Assembly (NCBI RefSeq): GCF_013285385.1
Contig: NZ_CP054212.1
Location: 2,418,001-2,482,000, forward strand
Direction: 5' to 3'
DNA length: 64,000 bases
From: Paramixta manurensis
GTDB lineage: Bacteria > Pseudomonadota > Gammaproteobacteria > Enterobacterales > Enterobacteriaceae
The notes under the pieces were generated by a model. It ran no database searches. It was not told the DNA's origin and saw only the letters and a program-made list of their open reading frames with translations. Position numbers and translations under genes: made by a program. Within the stretch, counting starts at the first letter, position 1, and every line of letters starts with the position of its first letter. Positions 51,803-61,020 of the stretch are shown here, in pieces.

Positions 51803-53365
51803 ATGCCAATTGCGAAACCTACATTGAAGTTGATTACCGGCAACGCGCCTTATCGCGAAGATCCGGCCGCGGTGTTTCATCAATTATGCGGCGCACGCCC
51901 GGCGACTCTGTTACTTGAATCCGCCGATATTGACAGCAAGCGTAACCTGAAAAGCTTGCTGATTGTCGATAGCGCGCTGCGCATTACCGCGTTGGATAAC
52001 AAAGTCACCCTGCAGGCACTGTCGGAAAACGGGCGCAATCTGCTGCCGCTGCTGGACCAGGCGTTACCGGCTGAGGTAGAAAACCTGCCGCGTCCGGACG
52101 GCCGGGAATTAACCTTCCCGCAGACCGAAGCCTTACAGGATGAGGATTCTCGCCTGAAGTCACTGTCAGTATTCGATGCATTGCGCCTGATCCCACAACT
52201 GCTTAATACGCCGGAAGAAGAACGCGAGGCAATGTTACTGGGCGGCCTCTTCGCCTATGATTTGGTTGCCGGTTTTGAGCCATTACCCGAAGTGAAAAAC
52301 GAGCAGCGCTGCCCGGATTACTGTTTCTATCTCGCCGAAACCTTATTGGTGCTCGATCACCAAACGCAGAGCGCACGCTTACAAGCGAGCCTGTTTGCTC
52401 CCTCAACCAGCGAGTTTCAGCGTTTACAGAGCCGCATTAAACAGTTGCACGATCAAATGTTGCAACCGGCACAGCCGCTGCCGGTGCAGAAAGTCGAGCA
52501 GATGGCGTTGAGCTGCAATCAGAGTGATGAAGAGTATTGTGAAGTTGTGCGTACCATGCAGTCCGCCATCCGCATTGGTGAGATTTTCCAAGTGGTGCCC
52601 TCACGTCGTTTCTCATTACCCTGCCCATCGCCGCTGGCCGCCTATGACACCTTAAAAACCAGCAACCCAAGCCCCTACATGTTTTTTATGCAGGACCAGG
52701 ATTTCAGCCTGTTTGGCGCCTCGCCGGAAAGCTCGCTGAAATATGAATCCCTCCAGCGTCAGATTGAAATCTATCCGATCGCCGGTACACGCCCGCGTGG
52801 ACGCCACGCTGATGGCTCGCTAGATCGCGATCTCGACAGCCGCATTGAACTTGAGATGCGTACCGATCACAAAGAGCTGGCGGAGCACCTGATGCTGGTT
52901 GATTTGGCGCGCAACGACTTAGCGCGCATCTGCCAGCCGGGTAGCCGTTACGTGGCCGATTTAACCAAAGTGGATCGTTACTCTTTTGTCATGCACTTGG
53001 TCTCACGGGTGGTTGGCAAACTGCGTGAAGACCTCGACGTGCTGCATGCTTATCGCGCCTGTATGAATATGGGCACGCTAAGCGGCGCGCCAAAAGTACG
53101 CGCAATGCAACTGATCGCCGGAGCGGAAAAAACACGCCGTGGTAGCTACGGCGGCGCGGTGGGATATTTTACCGCGCAAGGTGATTTGGATACTTGCATC
53201 GTGATCCGCTCGGCATACGTCGAAGACGGCGTTGCTACGGTTCAAGCCGGTGCCGGCGTGGTGCTGGACTCAAACCCTCAGGCGGAAGCGGATGAAAGCC
53301 GCAACAAAGCCCGCGCGGTACTGCGCGCAATTGCTACCGCTCATCATTGCACGGAGATTTTCTGA
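51803..53365 (+). CDS. trpE: Anthranilate synthase component I
   Basis: Makes anthranilate from chorismate with TrpG-derived ammonia, 520 residues as in E. coli. The tryptophan feedback motif LLES with S40 is intact. The chorismate-binding region includes PIAGTRPRG and MGTLSGAPKVRAM. The stop overlaps the trpG start by one base. Confidence 0.98.
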   Translation: MPIAKPTLKLITGNAPYREDPAAVFHQLCGARPATLLLESADIDSKRNLKSLLIVDSALRITALDNKVTLQALSENGRNLLPLLDQALPAEVENLPRPDGRELTFPQTEALQDEDSRLKSLSVFDALRLIPQLLNTPEEEREAMLLGGLFAYDLVAGFEPLPEVKNEQRCPDYCFYLAETLLVLDHQTQSARLQASLFAPSTSEFQRLQSRIKQLHDQMLQPAQPLPVQKVEQMALSCNQSDEEYCEVVRTMQSAIRIGEIFQVVPSRRFSLPCPSPLAAYDTLKTSNPSPYMFFMQDQDFSLFGASPESSLKYESLQRQIEIYPIAGTRPRGRHADGSLDRDLDSRIELEMRTDHKELAEHLMLVDLARNDLARICQPGSRYVADLTKVDRYSFVMHLVSRVVGKLREDLDVLHAYRACMNMGTLSGAPKVRAMQLIAGAEKTRRGSYGGAVGYFTAQGDLDTCIVIRSAYVEDGVATVQAGAGVVLDSNPQAEADESRNKARAVLRAIATAHHCTEIF

Positions 53366-53943
53366 TGGCCGATATCCTGTTGCTCGACAATATCGATTCA
53401 TTTACCTGGAACCTCGTCGACCAGTTACGCGCCTTTGGCCACAACGTGGTGATTTATCGTAATAACGTTCCGGCCGATGCGCTGATTGAGCGCTTACAGG
53501 AAATGGAAAATCCACTCCTGATGCTCTCACCCGGCCCAGGCGCCCCTTCTGAGGCGGGCTGTATGCCTGAGTTACTACAACGCTTACGCGGACGTCTACC
53601 GATTGTCGGTATCTGCCTCGGACACCAGGCGATTGTCGAAGCCTATGGCGGTTACGTTGGTCAGGCAGGTGAAATTCTCCACGGCAAAGCGTCATCCATT
53701 TCCCACGATGGTGAAGCGATGTTTGCCGGATTGAGTAATCCACTGCCGGTGGCGCGTTATCACTCGTTGGTTGGCAGCAATACTCCGGACGAACTGACGA
53801 TTAACGCCACCTTTAACGGCATGGTGATGGCGGTGCGCCACGATGCCGATCGGGTGTGTGGTTTTCAATTCCATCCGGAGTCCATCCTGACCTCACAGGG
53901 TGCGCGGTTACTTGAACAAACTCTGGCCTGGGCGCTGGCTTAA
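53365..53943 (+). CDS. trpG: Anthranilate synthase component II (glutamine amidotransferase), separate gene
   Basis: Class I glutamine amidotransferase of 192 residues. The nucleophile is C84 in GICLGHQ; H170 and E172 are in FHPES. Unlike E. coli, Salmonella and Klebsiella, it is not fused to TrpD: a TAA stop at 53941-53943 and a new start at 53960 separate the two. The ATG at 53365 is coupled to the trpE stop (TGATG). Confidence 0.97.
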   Translation: MADILLLDNIDSFTWNLVDQLRAFGHNVVIYRNNVPADALIERLQEMENPLLMLSPGPGAPSEAGCMPELLQRLRGRLPIVGICLGHQAIVEAYGGYVGQAGEILHGKASSISHDGEAMFAGLSNPLPVARYHSLVGSNTPDELTINATFNGMVMAVRHDADRVCGFQFHPESILTSQGARLLEQTLAWALA

Positions 53944-53959
53944 TTATCGGGAGATCAGG

Positions 53960-54958
53960 ATGCAACACATATTGGAGAAGCTTTACCAGGCGCAGACGCT
54001 AACACAGGCGGAAAGCCACCAACTGTTCAGCGCGATTATTACCGGGCAACTCGAACCCACCCAGCTGGCTGCCGCATTGATTGCTATGAAGGTGCGTGGC
54101 GAACGACCAGAAGAGATTGCCGGCGCGGCAACCGCGTTGTTGGAAGATGCGAAACCTTTTCCGCGCCCTGAATACGCGTTTGCCGATATTGTCGGTACCG
54201 GCGGCGACGGCAGCAACAGTATCAATATTTCTACCGCCAGCGCCTTTGTTGCCGCGACCTGCGGCCTGAAAGTCGCCAAACACGGTAACCGTAGCGTCTC
54301 AAGCAAATCCGGCTCTTCCGATCTGCTGGCCGCTTTTGGTATTAGTCTTGATTTACCGGCGCAGCAAGCACGTAACGCGTTGGATGAGTTAAATGTCTGC
54401 TTCCTGTTCGCGCCGCAGTATCACAGTGGATTCCGTCATGCGATGCCGGTGCGCCAACAGTTGAAAACCCGTACGCTTTTTAATGTGCTGGGGCCATTAA
54501 TCAATCCGGCACGTCCACCGCTGGCGGTAATCGGCGTCTACAGCCCGGAACTGGTGCTACCGGTAGCGGAAACGCTGCGCGTACTTGGCTACCAACGTGC
54601 GGCGGTGGTTCACGGCGGCGGTATGGATGAAGTGGCCTTACACAGCGCCACGCATGTCGCAGAACTGCGCGATGGTGAAGTGACCAGCTATCAATTAACG
54701 CCGGAAGACTTCGGGCTGAACTTCCATCCGAAAGAGGCGCTGGCAGGCGGCTCACCGGAAGAAAACCGTGACATTTTAACTCGATTACTTCAGGGTAATG
54801 GCGAACGCGCCCATGAAGAAGCGGTCGCCATCAACGTTGCTATGCTGCTAAAAATATTCGGCAATGAAGACTTGCGCGACAACGCTCAGCGGGCACTGAA
54901 TGCTATACGCAGTGGCCAGGCCTATGAACGTGTTGTGGCTTTAGCCGCGAGAGGATAA
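53960..54958 (+). CDS. trpD: Anthranilate phosphoribosyltransferase
   Basis: Second step of tryptophan synthesis, 332 residues. The phosphoribosyl-binding GTGGDGSNSINIST and KHGNRSVSSKSGS segments are intact. It has its own ribosome site (GGGAG) 16 bases after trpG. A longer in-frame start lies inside trpG and is rejected. Confidence 0.97.
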   Translation: MQHILEKLYQAQTLTQAESHQLFSAIITGQLEPTQLAAALIAMKVRGERPEEIAGAATALLEDAKPFPRPEYAFADIVGTGGDGSNSINISTASAFVAATCGLKVAKHGNRSVSSKSGSSDLLAAFGISLDLPAQQARNALDELNVCFLFAPQYHSGFRHAMPVRQQLKTRTLFNVLGPLINPARPPLAVIGVYSPELVLPVAETLRVLGYQRAAVVHGGGMDEVALHSATHVAELRDGEVTSYQLTPEDFGLNFHPKEALAGGSPEENRDILTRLLQGNGERAHEEAVAINVAMLLKIFGNEDLRDNAQRALNAIRSGQAYERVVALAARG

Positions 54959-54960
54959 TC

Positions 54961-56322
54961 ATGCAAGAAACTGTACTGAATAAAATCGTTAGAGATAAAG
55001 CCGTATGGGTCGAAGCCCGTAAGGCGCAACAACCGCTCGCCACTTTTCAGAATGAGGTAAAACCCGCAACGCGTAGTTTTTATGACGCGTTGCAAGGCAC
55101 GCGCACCGTGTTCATTCTGGAATGCAAAAAGGCCTCGCCCTCAAAGGGGCTGATCCGGGAAGATTTCGATCCGGCAACCATCGCCGGTGTTTACAAAGAT
55201 TACGCTTCGGCAGTCTCAGTGCTGACCGATGAGAAGTATTTTCAGGGTAGCTTTGATTTTCTGCCAGTGGTGAGCGCCGTGCTGACGCAGCCGGTACTCT
55301 GCAAAGACTTTATTATCGACCCTTATCAAATTCATTTGGCGCGTTTTTATCAGGCCGACGCGATTTTGTTAATGCTTTCCGTGCTGGACGATGCGCAATA
55401 TCGTCAATTGGCGGCCGTTGCCCACAGCCTCAATATGGGTGTGTTGACTGAGGTCAGTACCGAAGATGAGCTAGAGCGTGCGATTGCGTTGGAAGCAAAA
55501 GTGGTGGGTATTAATAACCGTGATCTACGCGATCTCTCGATTGACTTGAACCGTACCCGGCAGTTAGCGCCTCGTCTGACTCACGGCGTGACGGTGATTA
55601 GTGAGTCAGGAATTAATAACTATGCGCAAATCCGCGAGTTAAGCCACTTTGCCAATGGTTTTCTGATTGGTTCCGCTCTAATGGCGGAAGAGGATCTTAA
55701 CGCCGCCGTGCGCCGTGTAATATTGGGCGATAATAAAGTCTGTGGTTTAACCCGTGCGGAAGATGCCCGCGCGGCCCATCAGGCTGGCGCTATCTTTGGT
55801 GGCCTGATTTTTGCCGATGGCTCGCCGCGCCGCATTGATATTGAGCAGGCCAAATCGCTGATGGTTGCCGCACCGCTCAAGTATGTGGGTGTGTTCCGCA
55901 ATCACGATCTCCGTGACGTTGTCACTCATGTGAATACGCTGGCGCTGCACGCTGTACAGTTACACGGTGATGAAGATCAGGAGTACGTCAACGCACTCCG
56001 CGCAGCGTTACCCACGCAGACACAAATCTGGAAAGCGCTAAGCGTTGCCGAACAGTTGCCGCCCCGCGATTGGCAGAATGTTGACCGCTATGTCTTTGAC
56101 CAAGGGAGTGGTGGCAGCGGCAAGCGCTTTGACTGGTCGCTACTACAGGGCCAAGACCTGAACAATGTTCTGCTAGCGGGGGGGTTGAGCGCCGATAATT
56201 GCGTCGAAGCCGCGCGTCTCGGCTGTGCCGGTCTTGATTTTAATTCCGGCGTCGAAAGTGCGCCGGGCATCAAAGATGCCGAGAAAATCGCGGCGGTGTT
56301 CCGCACCTTGCGCGCCTACTGA
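54961..56322 (+). CDS. trpCF: Bifunctional indole-3-glycerol-phosphate synthase / phosphoribosylanthranilate isomerase
   Basis: Fused enzyme of 453 residues. The TrpC barrel covers about 1-255 (ECKKASPSKGLI, CKDFIIDPYQI, NNRDL) and the TrpF barrel about 256-453 (KVCGLTRAEDA, VQLHGDEDQEY, DFNSGVE). It begins two bases after the trpD stop. Confidence 0.98.
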   Translation: MQETVLNKIVRDKAVWVEARKAQQPLATFQNEVKPATRSFYDALQGTRTVFILECKKASPSKGLIREDFDPATIAGVYKDYASAVSVLTDEKYFQGSFDFLPVVSAVLTQPVLCKDFIIDPYQIHLARFYQADAILLMLSVLDDAQYRQLAAVAHSLNMGVLTEVSTEDELERAIALEAKVVGINNRDLRDLSIDLNRTRQLAPRLTHGVTVISESGINNYAQIRELSHFANGFLIGSALMAEEDLNAAVRRVILGDNKVCGLTRAEDARAAHQAGAIFGGLIFADGSPRRIDIEQAKSLMVAAPLKYVGVFRNHDLRDVVTHVNTLALHAVQLHGDEDQEYVNALRAALPTQTQIWKALSVAEQLPPRDWQNVDRYVFDQGSGGSGKRFDWSLLQGQDLNNVLLAGGLSADNCVEAARLGCAGLDFNSGVESAPGIKDAEKIAAVFRTLRAY

Positions 56323-56369
56323 TTTTTACGAGCCCGGATAACCGGCTCCCTGTAATAAAGAGAATACGC

Positions 56370-57560
56370 ATGACTTTATTAAATCCTTTTTTCGGTGAGT
56401 TTGGCGGTATGTACGTGCCGCAGATCCTGATGCCGGCCCTGCGTCAATTGGAAGAAGCGTTCGTTAGCGCTCAGCGCGATCCGGAATTCCAGGCGCAGTT
56501 CACTGATTTACTGCAGAACTATGCCGGGCGTCCTACCGCCCTAACCTTGTGCCAGAACCTGACTAAAGGTACGAGTACTCGTCTCTATCTGAAGCGTGAG
56601 GATCTTCTTCACGGCGGCGCGCACAAAACCAATCAGGTATTGGGGCAAGCGTTGCTGGCGAAGCGGATGGGTAAAACGGAAATTATCGCCGAGACCGGCG
56701 CGGGTCAACATGGCGTCGCGTCGGCGCTCGCCAGCGCTCTGCTCGGTCTGAAATGCCGCATCTATATGGGCGCTAAAGATATTGAGCGTCAATCGCCGAA
56801 CGTTTTTCGGATGCGTTTAATGGGTGCCGAAGTGATCCCGGTACACAGCGGCTCCTCTACGCTGAAAGATGCCTGTAATGAAGCGCTGCGCGACTGGTCA
56901 GGTAGTTACGAAACCGCGCACTACATGCTCGGCACCGCGGCAGGTCCGCATCCATATCCTACTATTGTGCGCGAATTCCAACGCATGATTGGCGAAGAGA
57001 CTAAGGCGCAAATCCTGGAGCGCGAAGGCCGTTTACCGGACGCGGTTATTGCCTGCGTTGGCGGCGGTTCAAACGCGATTGGGATGTTTGCCGATTTTAT
57101 TGAAGACGAATCCGTTGGGCTGATCGGCGTCGAGCCCGCCGGGCATGGTATTGAAACCGGTGAACACGGCGCGCCATTGAAACATGGTCGCGTGGGGATC
57201 TATTTCGGGATGAAAGCGCCGATGATGCAGACCGAAGAGGGGCAGATTGAGGAGTCCTACTCAATTTCCGCCGGGCTCGACTTCCCGTCCGTTGGTCCAC
57301 AGCATGCGTATCTGAATAGCATTGGTCGCGCGGAATATGTCTCGATTACCGATAACGAAGCCATTGAAGCGTTTAAAACCCTGTGCCGTGCCGAAGGGAT
57401 TATTCCGGCGTTGGAATCCTCACACGCGTTAGCCCATGCGCTAAAAATGATTGCTGAAAACCCGGAAAAAGAGCAGCTACTGGTGGTGAATCTCTCGGGC
57501 CGCGGTGATAAAGATATTTTTACCGTTCACGATATTTTAAAAGCGAAGGGAGAAATCTGA
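56370..57560 (+). CDS. trpB: Tryptophan synthase beta chain
   Basis: PLP enzyme of 396 residues that joins indole and serine. The PLP lysine is K86 in HGGAHKTNQ and the catalytic glutamate lies in AETGAGQHG. The phosphate-binding GGGSNAIG is intact. It overlaps trpA by one base. Confidence 0.98.
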   Translation: MTLLNPFFGEFGGMYVPQILMPALRQLEEAFVSAQRDPEFQAQFTDLLQNYAGRPTALTLCQNLTKGTSTRLYLKREDLLHGGAHKTNQVLGQALLAKRMGKTEIIAETGAGQHGVASALASALLGLKCRIYMGAKDIERQSPNVFRMRLMGAEVIPVHSGSSTLKDACNEALRDWSGSYETAHYMLGTAAGPHPYPTIVREFQRMIGEETKAQILEREGRLPDAVIACVGGGSNAIGMFADFIEDESVGLIGVEPAGHGIETGEHGAPLKHGRVGIYFGMKAPMMQTEEGQIEESYSISAGLDFPSVGPQHAYLNSIGRAEYVSITDNEAIEAFKTLCRAEGIIPALESSHALAHALKMIAENPEKEQLLVVNLSGRGDKDIFTVHDILKAKGEI

Positions 57561-58363
57561 TGGAACGTTATCAGCAACTGTTTACTCGCCTTGAAGCGAA
57601 GAAAGAAGGCGCGTTTGTTCCCTTTGTCACGCTGGGCGATCCCTCTCCCGAACTGTCGCTAAAAATTATCGATACGCTGGTCGCCGCAGGCGCTGATGCA
57701 TTGGAGCTGGGTATTCCGTTCTCCGATCCGCTGGCCGATGGCCCGACCATTCAGGGCGCTAACCTGCGCGCCTTCGCTGCGGGTACCACCACCGCGCAGT
57801 GTTTCGAAATGTTGGCCACCATTCGCCAGAAATATCCGGATCTCCCTATTGGGTTGCTGATGTACGCCAACCTGGTGTTTCACAAAGGGATTGATGCGTT
57901 CTATGCACGCTGTGCCGAGGCTGGTGTCGATTCAGTACTGGTTGCCGATGCGCCAATCGAAGAGTCAATGCCGTTCCGCCAAGCGGCCATGCGCCACAAT
58001 ATTGCGCCTATTTTCATCTGCCCGCCAAATGCTGATGATAATCTGCTGCGTGAAATTGCATCGCACGGGCGCGGCTATATCTACCTGCTTTCGCGCGCGG
58101 GTGTAACCGGTACAGAACAACGCGCCAATCTGCCGCTGAAGCATTTGGTTGACAAACTCAAGGAGTACCATGCTGCGCCGACGCTGCAAGGGTTTGGTAT
58201 TTCTGAACCTTCGCAGGTAAAAGAGGCGATTGGCGCTGGCGCCGCCGGTGCGATTTCCGGCTCAGCGATCGTAAAAATTATCGAGCAACACCATCATCAA
58301 CCTGAAATCATGCTGGATAAACTGGCCGGTTTTGTTAGCAGCCTGAAAGCCGCTACGCGTTAA
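57560..58363 (+). CDS. trpA: Tryptophan synthase alpha chain
   Basis: Cleaves indole-3-glycerol phosphate and channels indole to TrpB, 267 residues. The catalytic residues are E49 and D60 in ELGIPFSDPLAD. It is the last gene of the operon. Confidence 0.98.
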   Translation: MERYQQLFTRLEAKKEGAFVPFVTLGDPSPELSLKIIDTLVAAGADALELGIPFSDPLADGPTIQGANLRAFAAGTTTAQCFEMLATIRQKYPDLPIGLLMYANLVFHKGIDAFYARCAEAGVDSVLVADAPIEESMPFRQAAMRHNIAPIFICPPNADDNLLREIASHGRGYIYLLSRAGVTGTEQRANLPLKHLVDKLKEYHAAPTLQGFGISEPSQVKEAIGAGAAGAISGSAIVKIIEQHHHQPEIMLDKLAGFVSSLKAATR

Positions 58364-58370
58364 TGTTGGA

Positions 58371-58395
58371 TAACGCCTTACTTGCTAAGGCGTTA
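58371..58395 (+). terminator. trp operon terminator
   Basis: Ten-pair stem TAACGCCTTA / TAAGGCGTTA with loop CTTGC, followed by TTTCTCT. Confidence 0.85.
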
Positions 58396-58496
58396 TTTCT
58401 CTCCGCTATTTGTACATTTTCCAGCTTTATTCCAGAATTAGAAAGGTTCCGCCGCCGTTGGCGGAATTTTCCATATCGTGACAGGGAGATTAAACA

Positions 58497-58811
58497 ATGA
58501 AGTTTTTGAAAGTCCTGACGGGCGTTGTCGCGGCGGCAGTGGTTGCCATGACCCTGAGCGCCTGTGCGCCCACCTCGACCAAAGAAGGCACTGGCGGTTA
58601 TATTGATGATACGGTGGTGACTACCAAAGTGAAAAGTGAGCTGCTGCGCGATGATTCATTAAAATCAACCGAGATTAATGTTGAAACCTTTAAAGGGCGC
58701 GTACAGTTGAGCGGGTTTGTCTCCTCACCGCAGATGGCGAATCGGGCGGTGGAAGTCACACGTGGCGTGGCAGGAGTGAAATCCGTCGTCAATAATATGC
58801 AAATAAGATAA
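58497..58811 (+). CDS. BON-domain lipoprotein
   Basis: Predicted lipoprotein of 104 residues: signal peptide with lipobox LSAC, then one BON domain (IDDTVVTTKVKSELLRDDSL, VQLSGFVSSPQMANRAVEV, GVKSVVNNMQI). OsmY and DolP contain such domains, but this protein has only one and is not either of them. It replaces the yciEFG genes found here in E. coli. It has a GGGAG ribosome site. Confidence 0.85.
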   Translation: MKFLKVLTGVVAAAVVAMTLSACAPTSTKEGTGGYIDDTVVTTKVKSELLRDDSLKSTEINVETFKGRVQLSGFVSSPQMANRAVEVTRGVAGVKSVVNNMQIR

Positions 58812-58829
58812 CGCGTGCGTTAATGATTG

Positions 58830-58858
58830 AAAGGCCATCTCACCGCGAGATGGCCTTT
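58830..58858 (+). terminator. Terminator after the BON-domain gene
   Basis: Perfect twelve-pair stem AAAGGCCATCTC / GAGATGGCCTTT with loop ACCGC and a T-rich tail. It may serve ompW on the other strand as well. Confidence 0.9.
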
Positions 58859-58890
58859 ATTTTTTATTTCATTCAACCTGCGTAAAACGC

Positions 58891-59523
58891 TTAAAAACGG
58901 TAACCCACACCGAAGAAGAATACCCACGGATCAATACGCGTATTAATATTCTGCTGCTGACCGGCTGCCTTAAATTTCACTTCGGTATCAATATCCATGT
59001 ACCACAACGACATATTCAGCAGCCAGTTAGAATCAATCTCATAATCTAACCCAACCTGCCCCGCCATCCCCCAGGAATCTTTCACGCTCAGGTCGCTCAA
59101 CCCGGCATCACGCCCGGTTTGATTAAAGTCGGCATCATAAAAGGTGGTGTAGTTAATACCGGCGCCAACATACGGGCGAAACTTACTGTTGGCATCAAAA
59201 AAGTAATACTGCGCCATTAACGTCGGCGGTAACTGGCGCACCGTTGCCAGTGTGCCGGTCGCCGCCAGGCCCACCTTGTGACGAAACGGCGTGGCCGCCA
59301 GCAGCTCAATGCCGATATTATCCGTCGCCATCCAGGTAAATGTCAGCCCCAGTTGCGTATCATTATTGACATCAAATGAGCCCATACCTAACACATTGTC
59401 TGATCCCTCCGTCGGGCGCACGGTTGCCGTACCGGCACGCATAAAGAAATCACCTGCCTGATGTGCGCTCGCCAGCGCGGGTACCACCGTGAGTAACACC
59501 AGAGATAAAGCTGCCAGTTTCAT
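58891..59523 (-). CDS. ompW: Outer membrane protein W
   Basis: Eight-stranded outer-membrane barrel for small hydrophobic molecules, also the colicin S4 receptor in E. coli. It has 210 residues from the start at 59523 after AAAGGAG. A signal peptide is cut after ASA (MKLAALSLVLLTVVPALASA). It ends in the outer-membrane signature FFFGVGYRF. Confidence 0.95.
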   Translation of the reverse strand: MKLAALSLVLLTVVPALASAHQAGDFFMRAGTATVRPTEGSDNVLGMGSFDVNNDTQLGLTFTWMATDNIGIELLAATPFRHKVGLAATGTLATVRQLPPTLMAQYYFFDANSKFRPYVGAGINYTTFYDADFNQTGRDAGLSDLSVKDSWGMAGQVGLDYEIDSNWLLNMSLWYMDIDTEVKFKAAGQQQNINTRIDPWVFFFGVGYRF

Positions 59524-59659
59524 ATTCTCTCCTTTTGAAAAATGCACCGTTGTTTCATACCCATTTTTGGGTAGAGAAAATTCAGTGACACATCTTTACC
59601 TCTAATTTCATCGAAAATCATTCAAATCAATTCTTTCAAACTCCTTAAAAAACAATGAA

Positions 59660-59673
59660 TTGATTTAGATCAA
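59660..59673. promoter_or_regulatory. FNR site upstream of ompW
   Basis: TTGATTTAGATCAA is a perfect FNR box (TTGAT-N4-ATCAA), centred about 143 bases upstream of the ompW start. ompW is FNR-controlled in E. coli. It also lies 118 bases upstream of the YkgJ-type gene on the other strand. Confidence 0.8.
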
Positions 59674-59790
59674 AAATAGGAGGTTCCTGCGTCAGCAGAT
59701 ACCGATTGAAGAAATGCGATGGAAGCATTATTTTGCTTCTCTCTCTTAATGTGATTTTGGTTCGATGCCTCAGGAGGGGCGGGCGATCAA

Positions 59791-60210
59791 ATGAGCGAAA
59801 ACCTCAATCCTTGCATTACCTGTGGCGCTTGTTGCGCTCACTTTCGTGTCTCTTTCTATTGGGCTGAAGCAAACGACGCCGGTGGCTGCGTGCCTGCCGA
59901 CCTGACGGAACAATTAAATCTCTTTATGCGCAATATGCGGGGGACCAACAGTAAAACGCCGCGCTGCGTGGCGCTGGAAGGTGAGATTGGTCAGTGCGTG
60001 TCTTGCACTATTTATGAAGATCGCCCAACGCCGTGTCGTGCGTTCGCGCAGTCGGGCGAGGATAATGTTGCGAACCCGGCCTGCGATCGCGCCCGTGCGC
60101 GCTATGGTCTTCCGCCGCTTTTTACGCCTCAACTTCATGCAATTACGGAAAGTTATGTAAGTGCAGGTGCCAGCACTGCCTCAGACCATGTACAATCGCC
60201 GGGTCTGTAA
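59791..60210 (+). CDS. YkgJ-family cysteine-cluster protein
   Basis: Protein of 139 residues with the zinc- or iron-cluster pattern of the family: CITCGACC near 8-15, CVSC near 69-72 and CRAFAQSG, then NPACDRARARYGL. These belong to the UPF0153/YkgJ group of predicted metal-binding proteins. The C-terminal 30 residues are an extension beyond the usual length, and its 3' end runs to 26 bases before yciC. No function is assigned. Confidence 0.85.
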   Translation: MSENLNPCITCGACCAHFRVSFYWAEANDAGGCVPADLTEQLNLFMRNMRGTNSKTPRCVALEGEIGQCVSCTIYEDRPTPCRAFAQSGEDNVANPACDRARARYGLPPLFTPQLHAITESYVSAGASTASDHVQSPGL

Positions 60211-60235
60211 ACCGGTTTTCACCAAAGGAGTGTAC

Positions 60236-60973
60236 ATGTCTATCACGGCGAGTTCGTTATACCGTGACACGGGAAATTTTTTACGCCATCAGTTGGTCAC
60301 CATTGCGCTGATGGCGCTTCTCACCTCGTTTATTACCGTCATGATTGGGCATGCCCTCACGCCCAATGCCGATCAACTGTCAATTTTATCCGATGGGGAT
60401 AACGGTAGCGCACGCTCGCTGTTTGAGATGGTGCAAAATATGACGCCTGAGCAGCAGCACGTGCTGTTGCGTGCGTCCGCCGCCGGAACCTTTGCCTCGC
60501 TGGTAGGAAATACGTTATTGCTTGGCGGCATGTTGTTTCTGATCCCGTTAGTCTCAGCCGGGCAGCGTACCAGCGCTCTGCGCGCTATCGGCGCATCCGC
60601 CCCGCTGCTACCGCGTCTGTTATTGTTGACGTTTCTGATTACCCTGGTCGTGCAGATCGGCTTTATGGTGTTGGTCATTCCAGGCGTCCTGCTGGGCGTG
60701 GTTCTGTCTCTGTCGCCGATTATTTTGGCAACGGAAAAAGTGGGCGTCCTGGCAGCAATGCGTGCCAGCGCTCGCCTCGCCTGGCAACAGATGAAATTAA
60801 TCGCGCCGGCGGTCATCGTATGGTTGTTAGCGAAATTGGCGCTGTTACTGCTCGCCTCCTCGTTTACCGTGTTGCCGGCCAACGTGGCCTCAGTGCTGCT
60901 GAACGCACTCAGTAATTTGGTTTCAGCCATATTGATTATCTATTTGTTCCGACTCTATATGCTGTTACGTTAA
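60236..60973 (+). CDS. yciC: YciC inner-membrane protein (UPF0259)
   Basis: Polytopic membrane protein of 245 residues (E. coli 247). The start at 60236 follows AAAGGAG; the upstream in-frame codon is rejected. About six hydrophobic segments. Function unknown. Confidence 0.93.
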   Translation: MSITASSLYRDTGNFLRHQLVTIALMALLTSFITVMIGHALTPNADQLSILSDGDNGSARSLFEMVQNMTPEQQHVLLRASAAGTFASLVGNTLLLGGMLFLIPLVSAGQRTSALRAIGASAPLLPRLLLLTFLITLVVQIGFMVLVIPGVLLGVVLSLSPIILATEKVGVLAAMRASARLAWQQMKLIAPAVIVWLLAKLALLLLASSFTVLPANVASVLLNALSNLVSAILIIYLFRLYMLLR

Positions 60974-61020
60974 GCGTATGCCGTTGTAATAACGTCGCAG
61001 ATGGTTATTTGGGAACCCCT

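Noticed and set aside
60373..60930. Minus-strand frame of 185 codons inside yciC
   Set aside because: Shadow of a conserved membrane protein gene; the translation has no recognisable features and no promoter.
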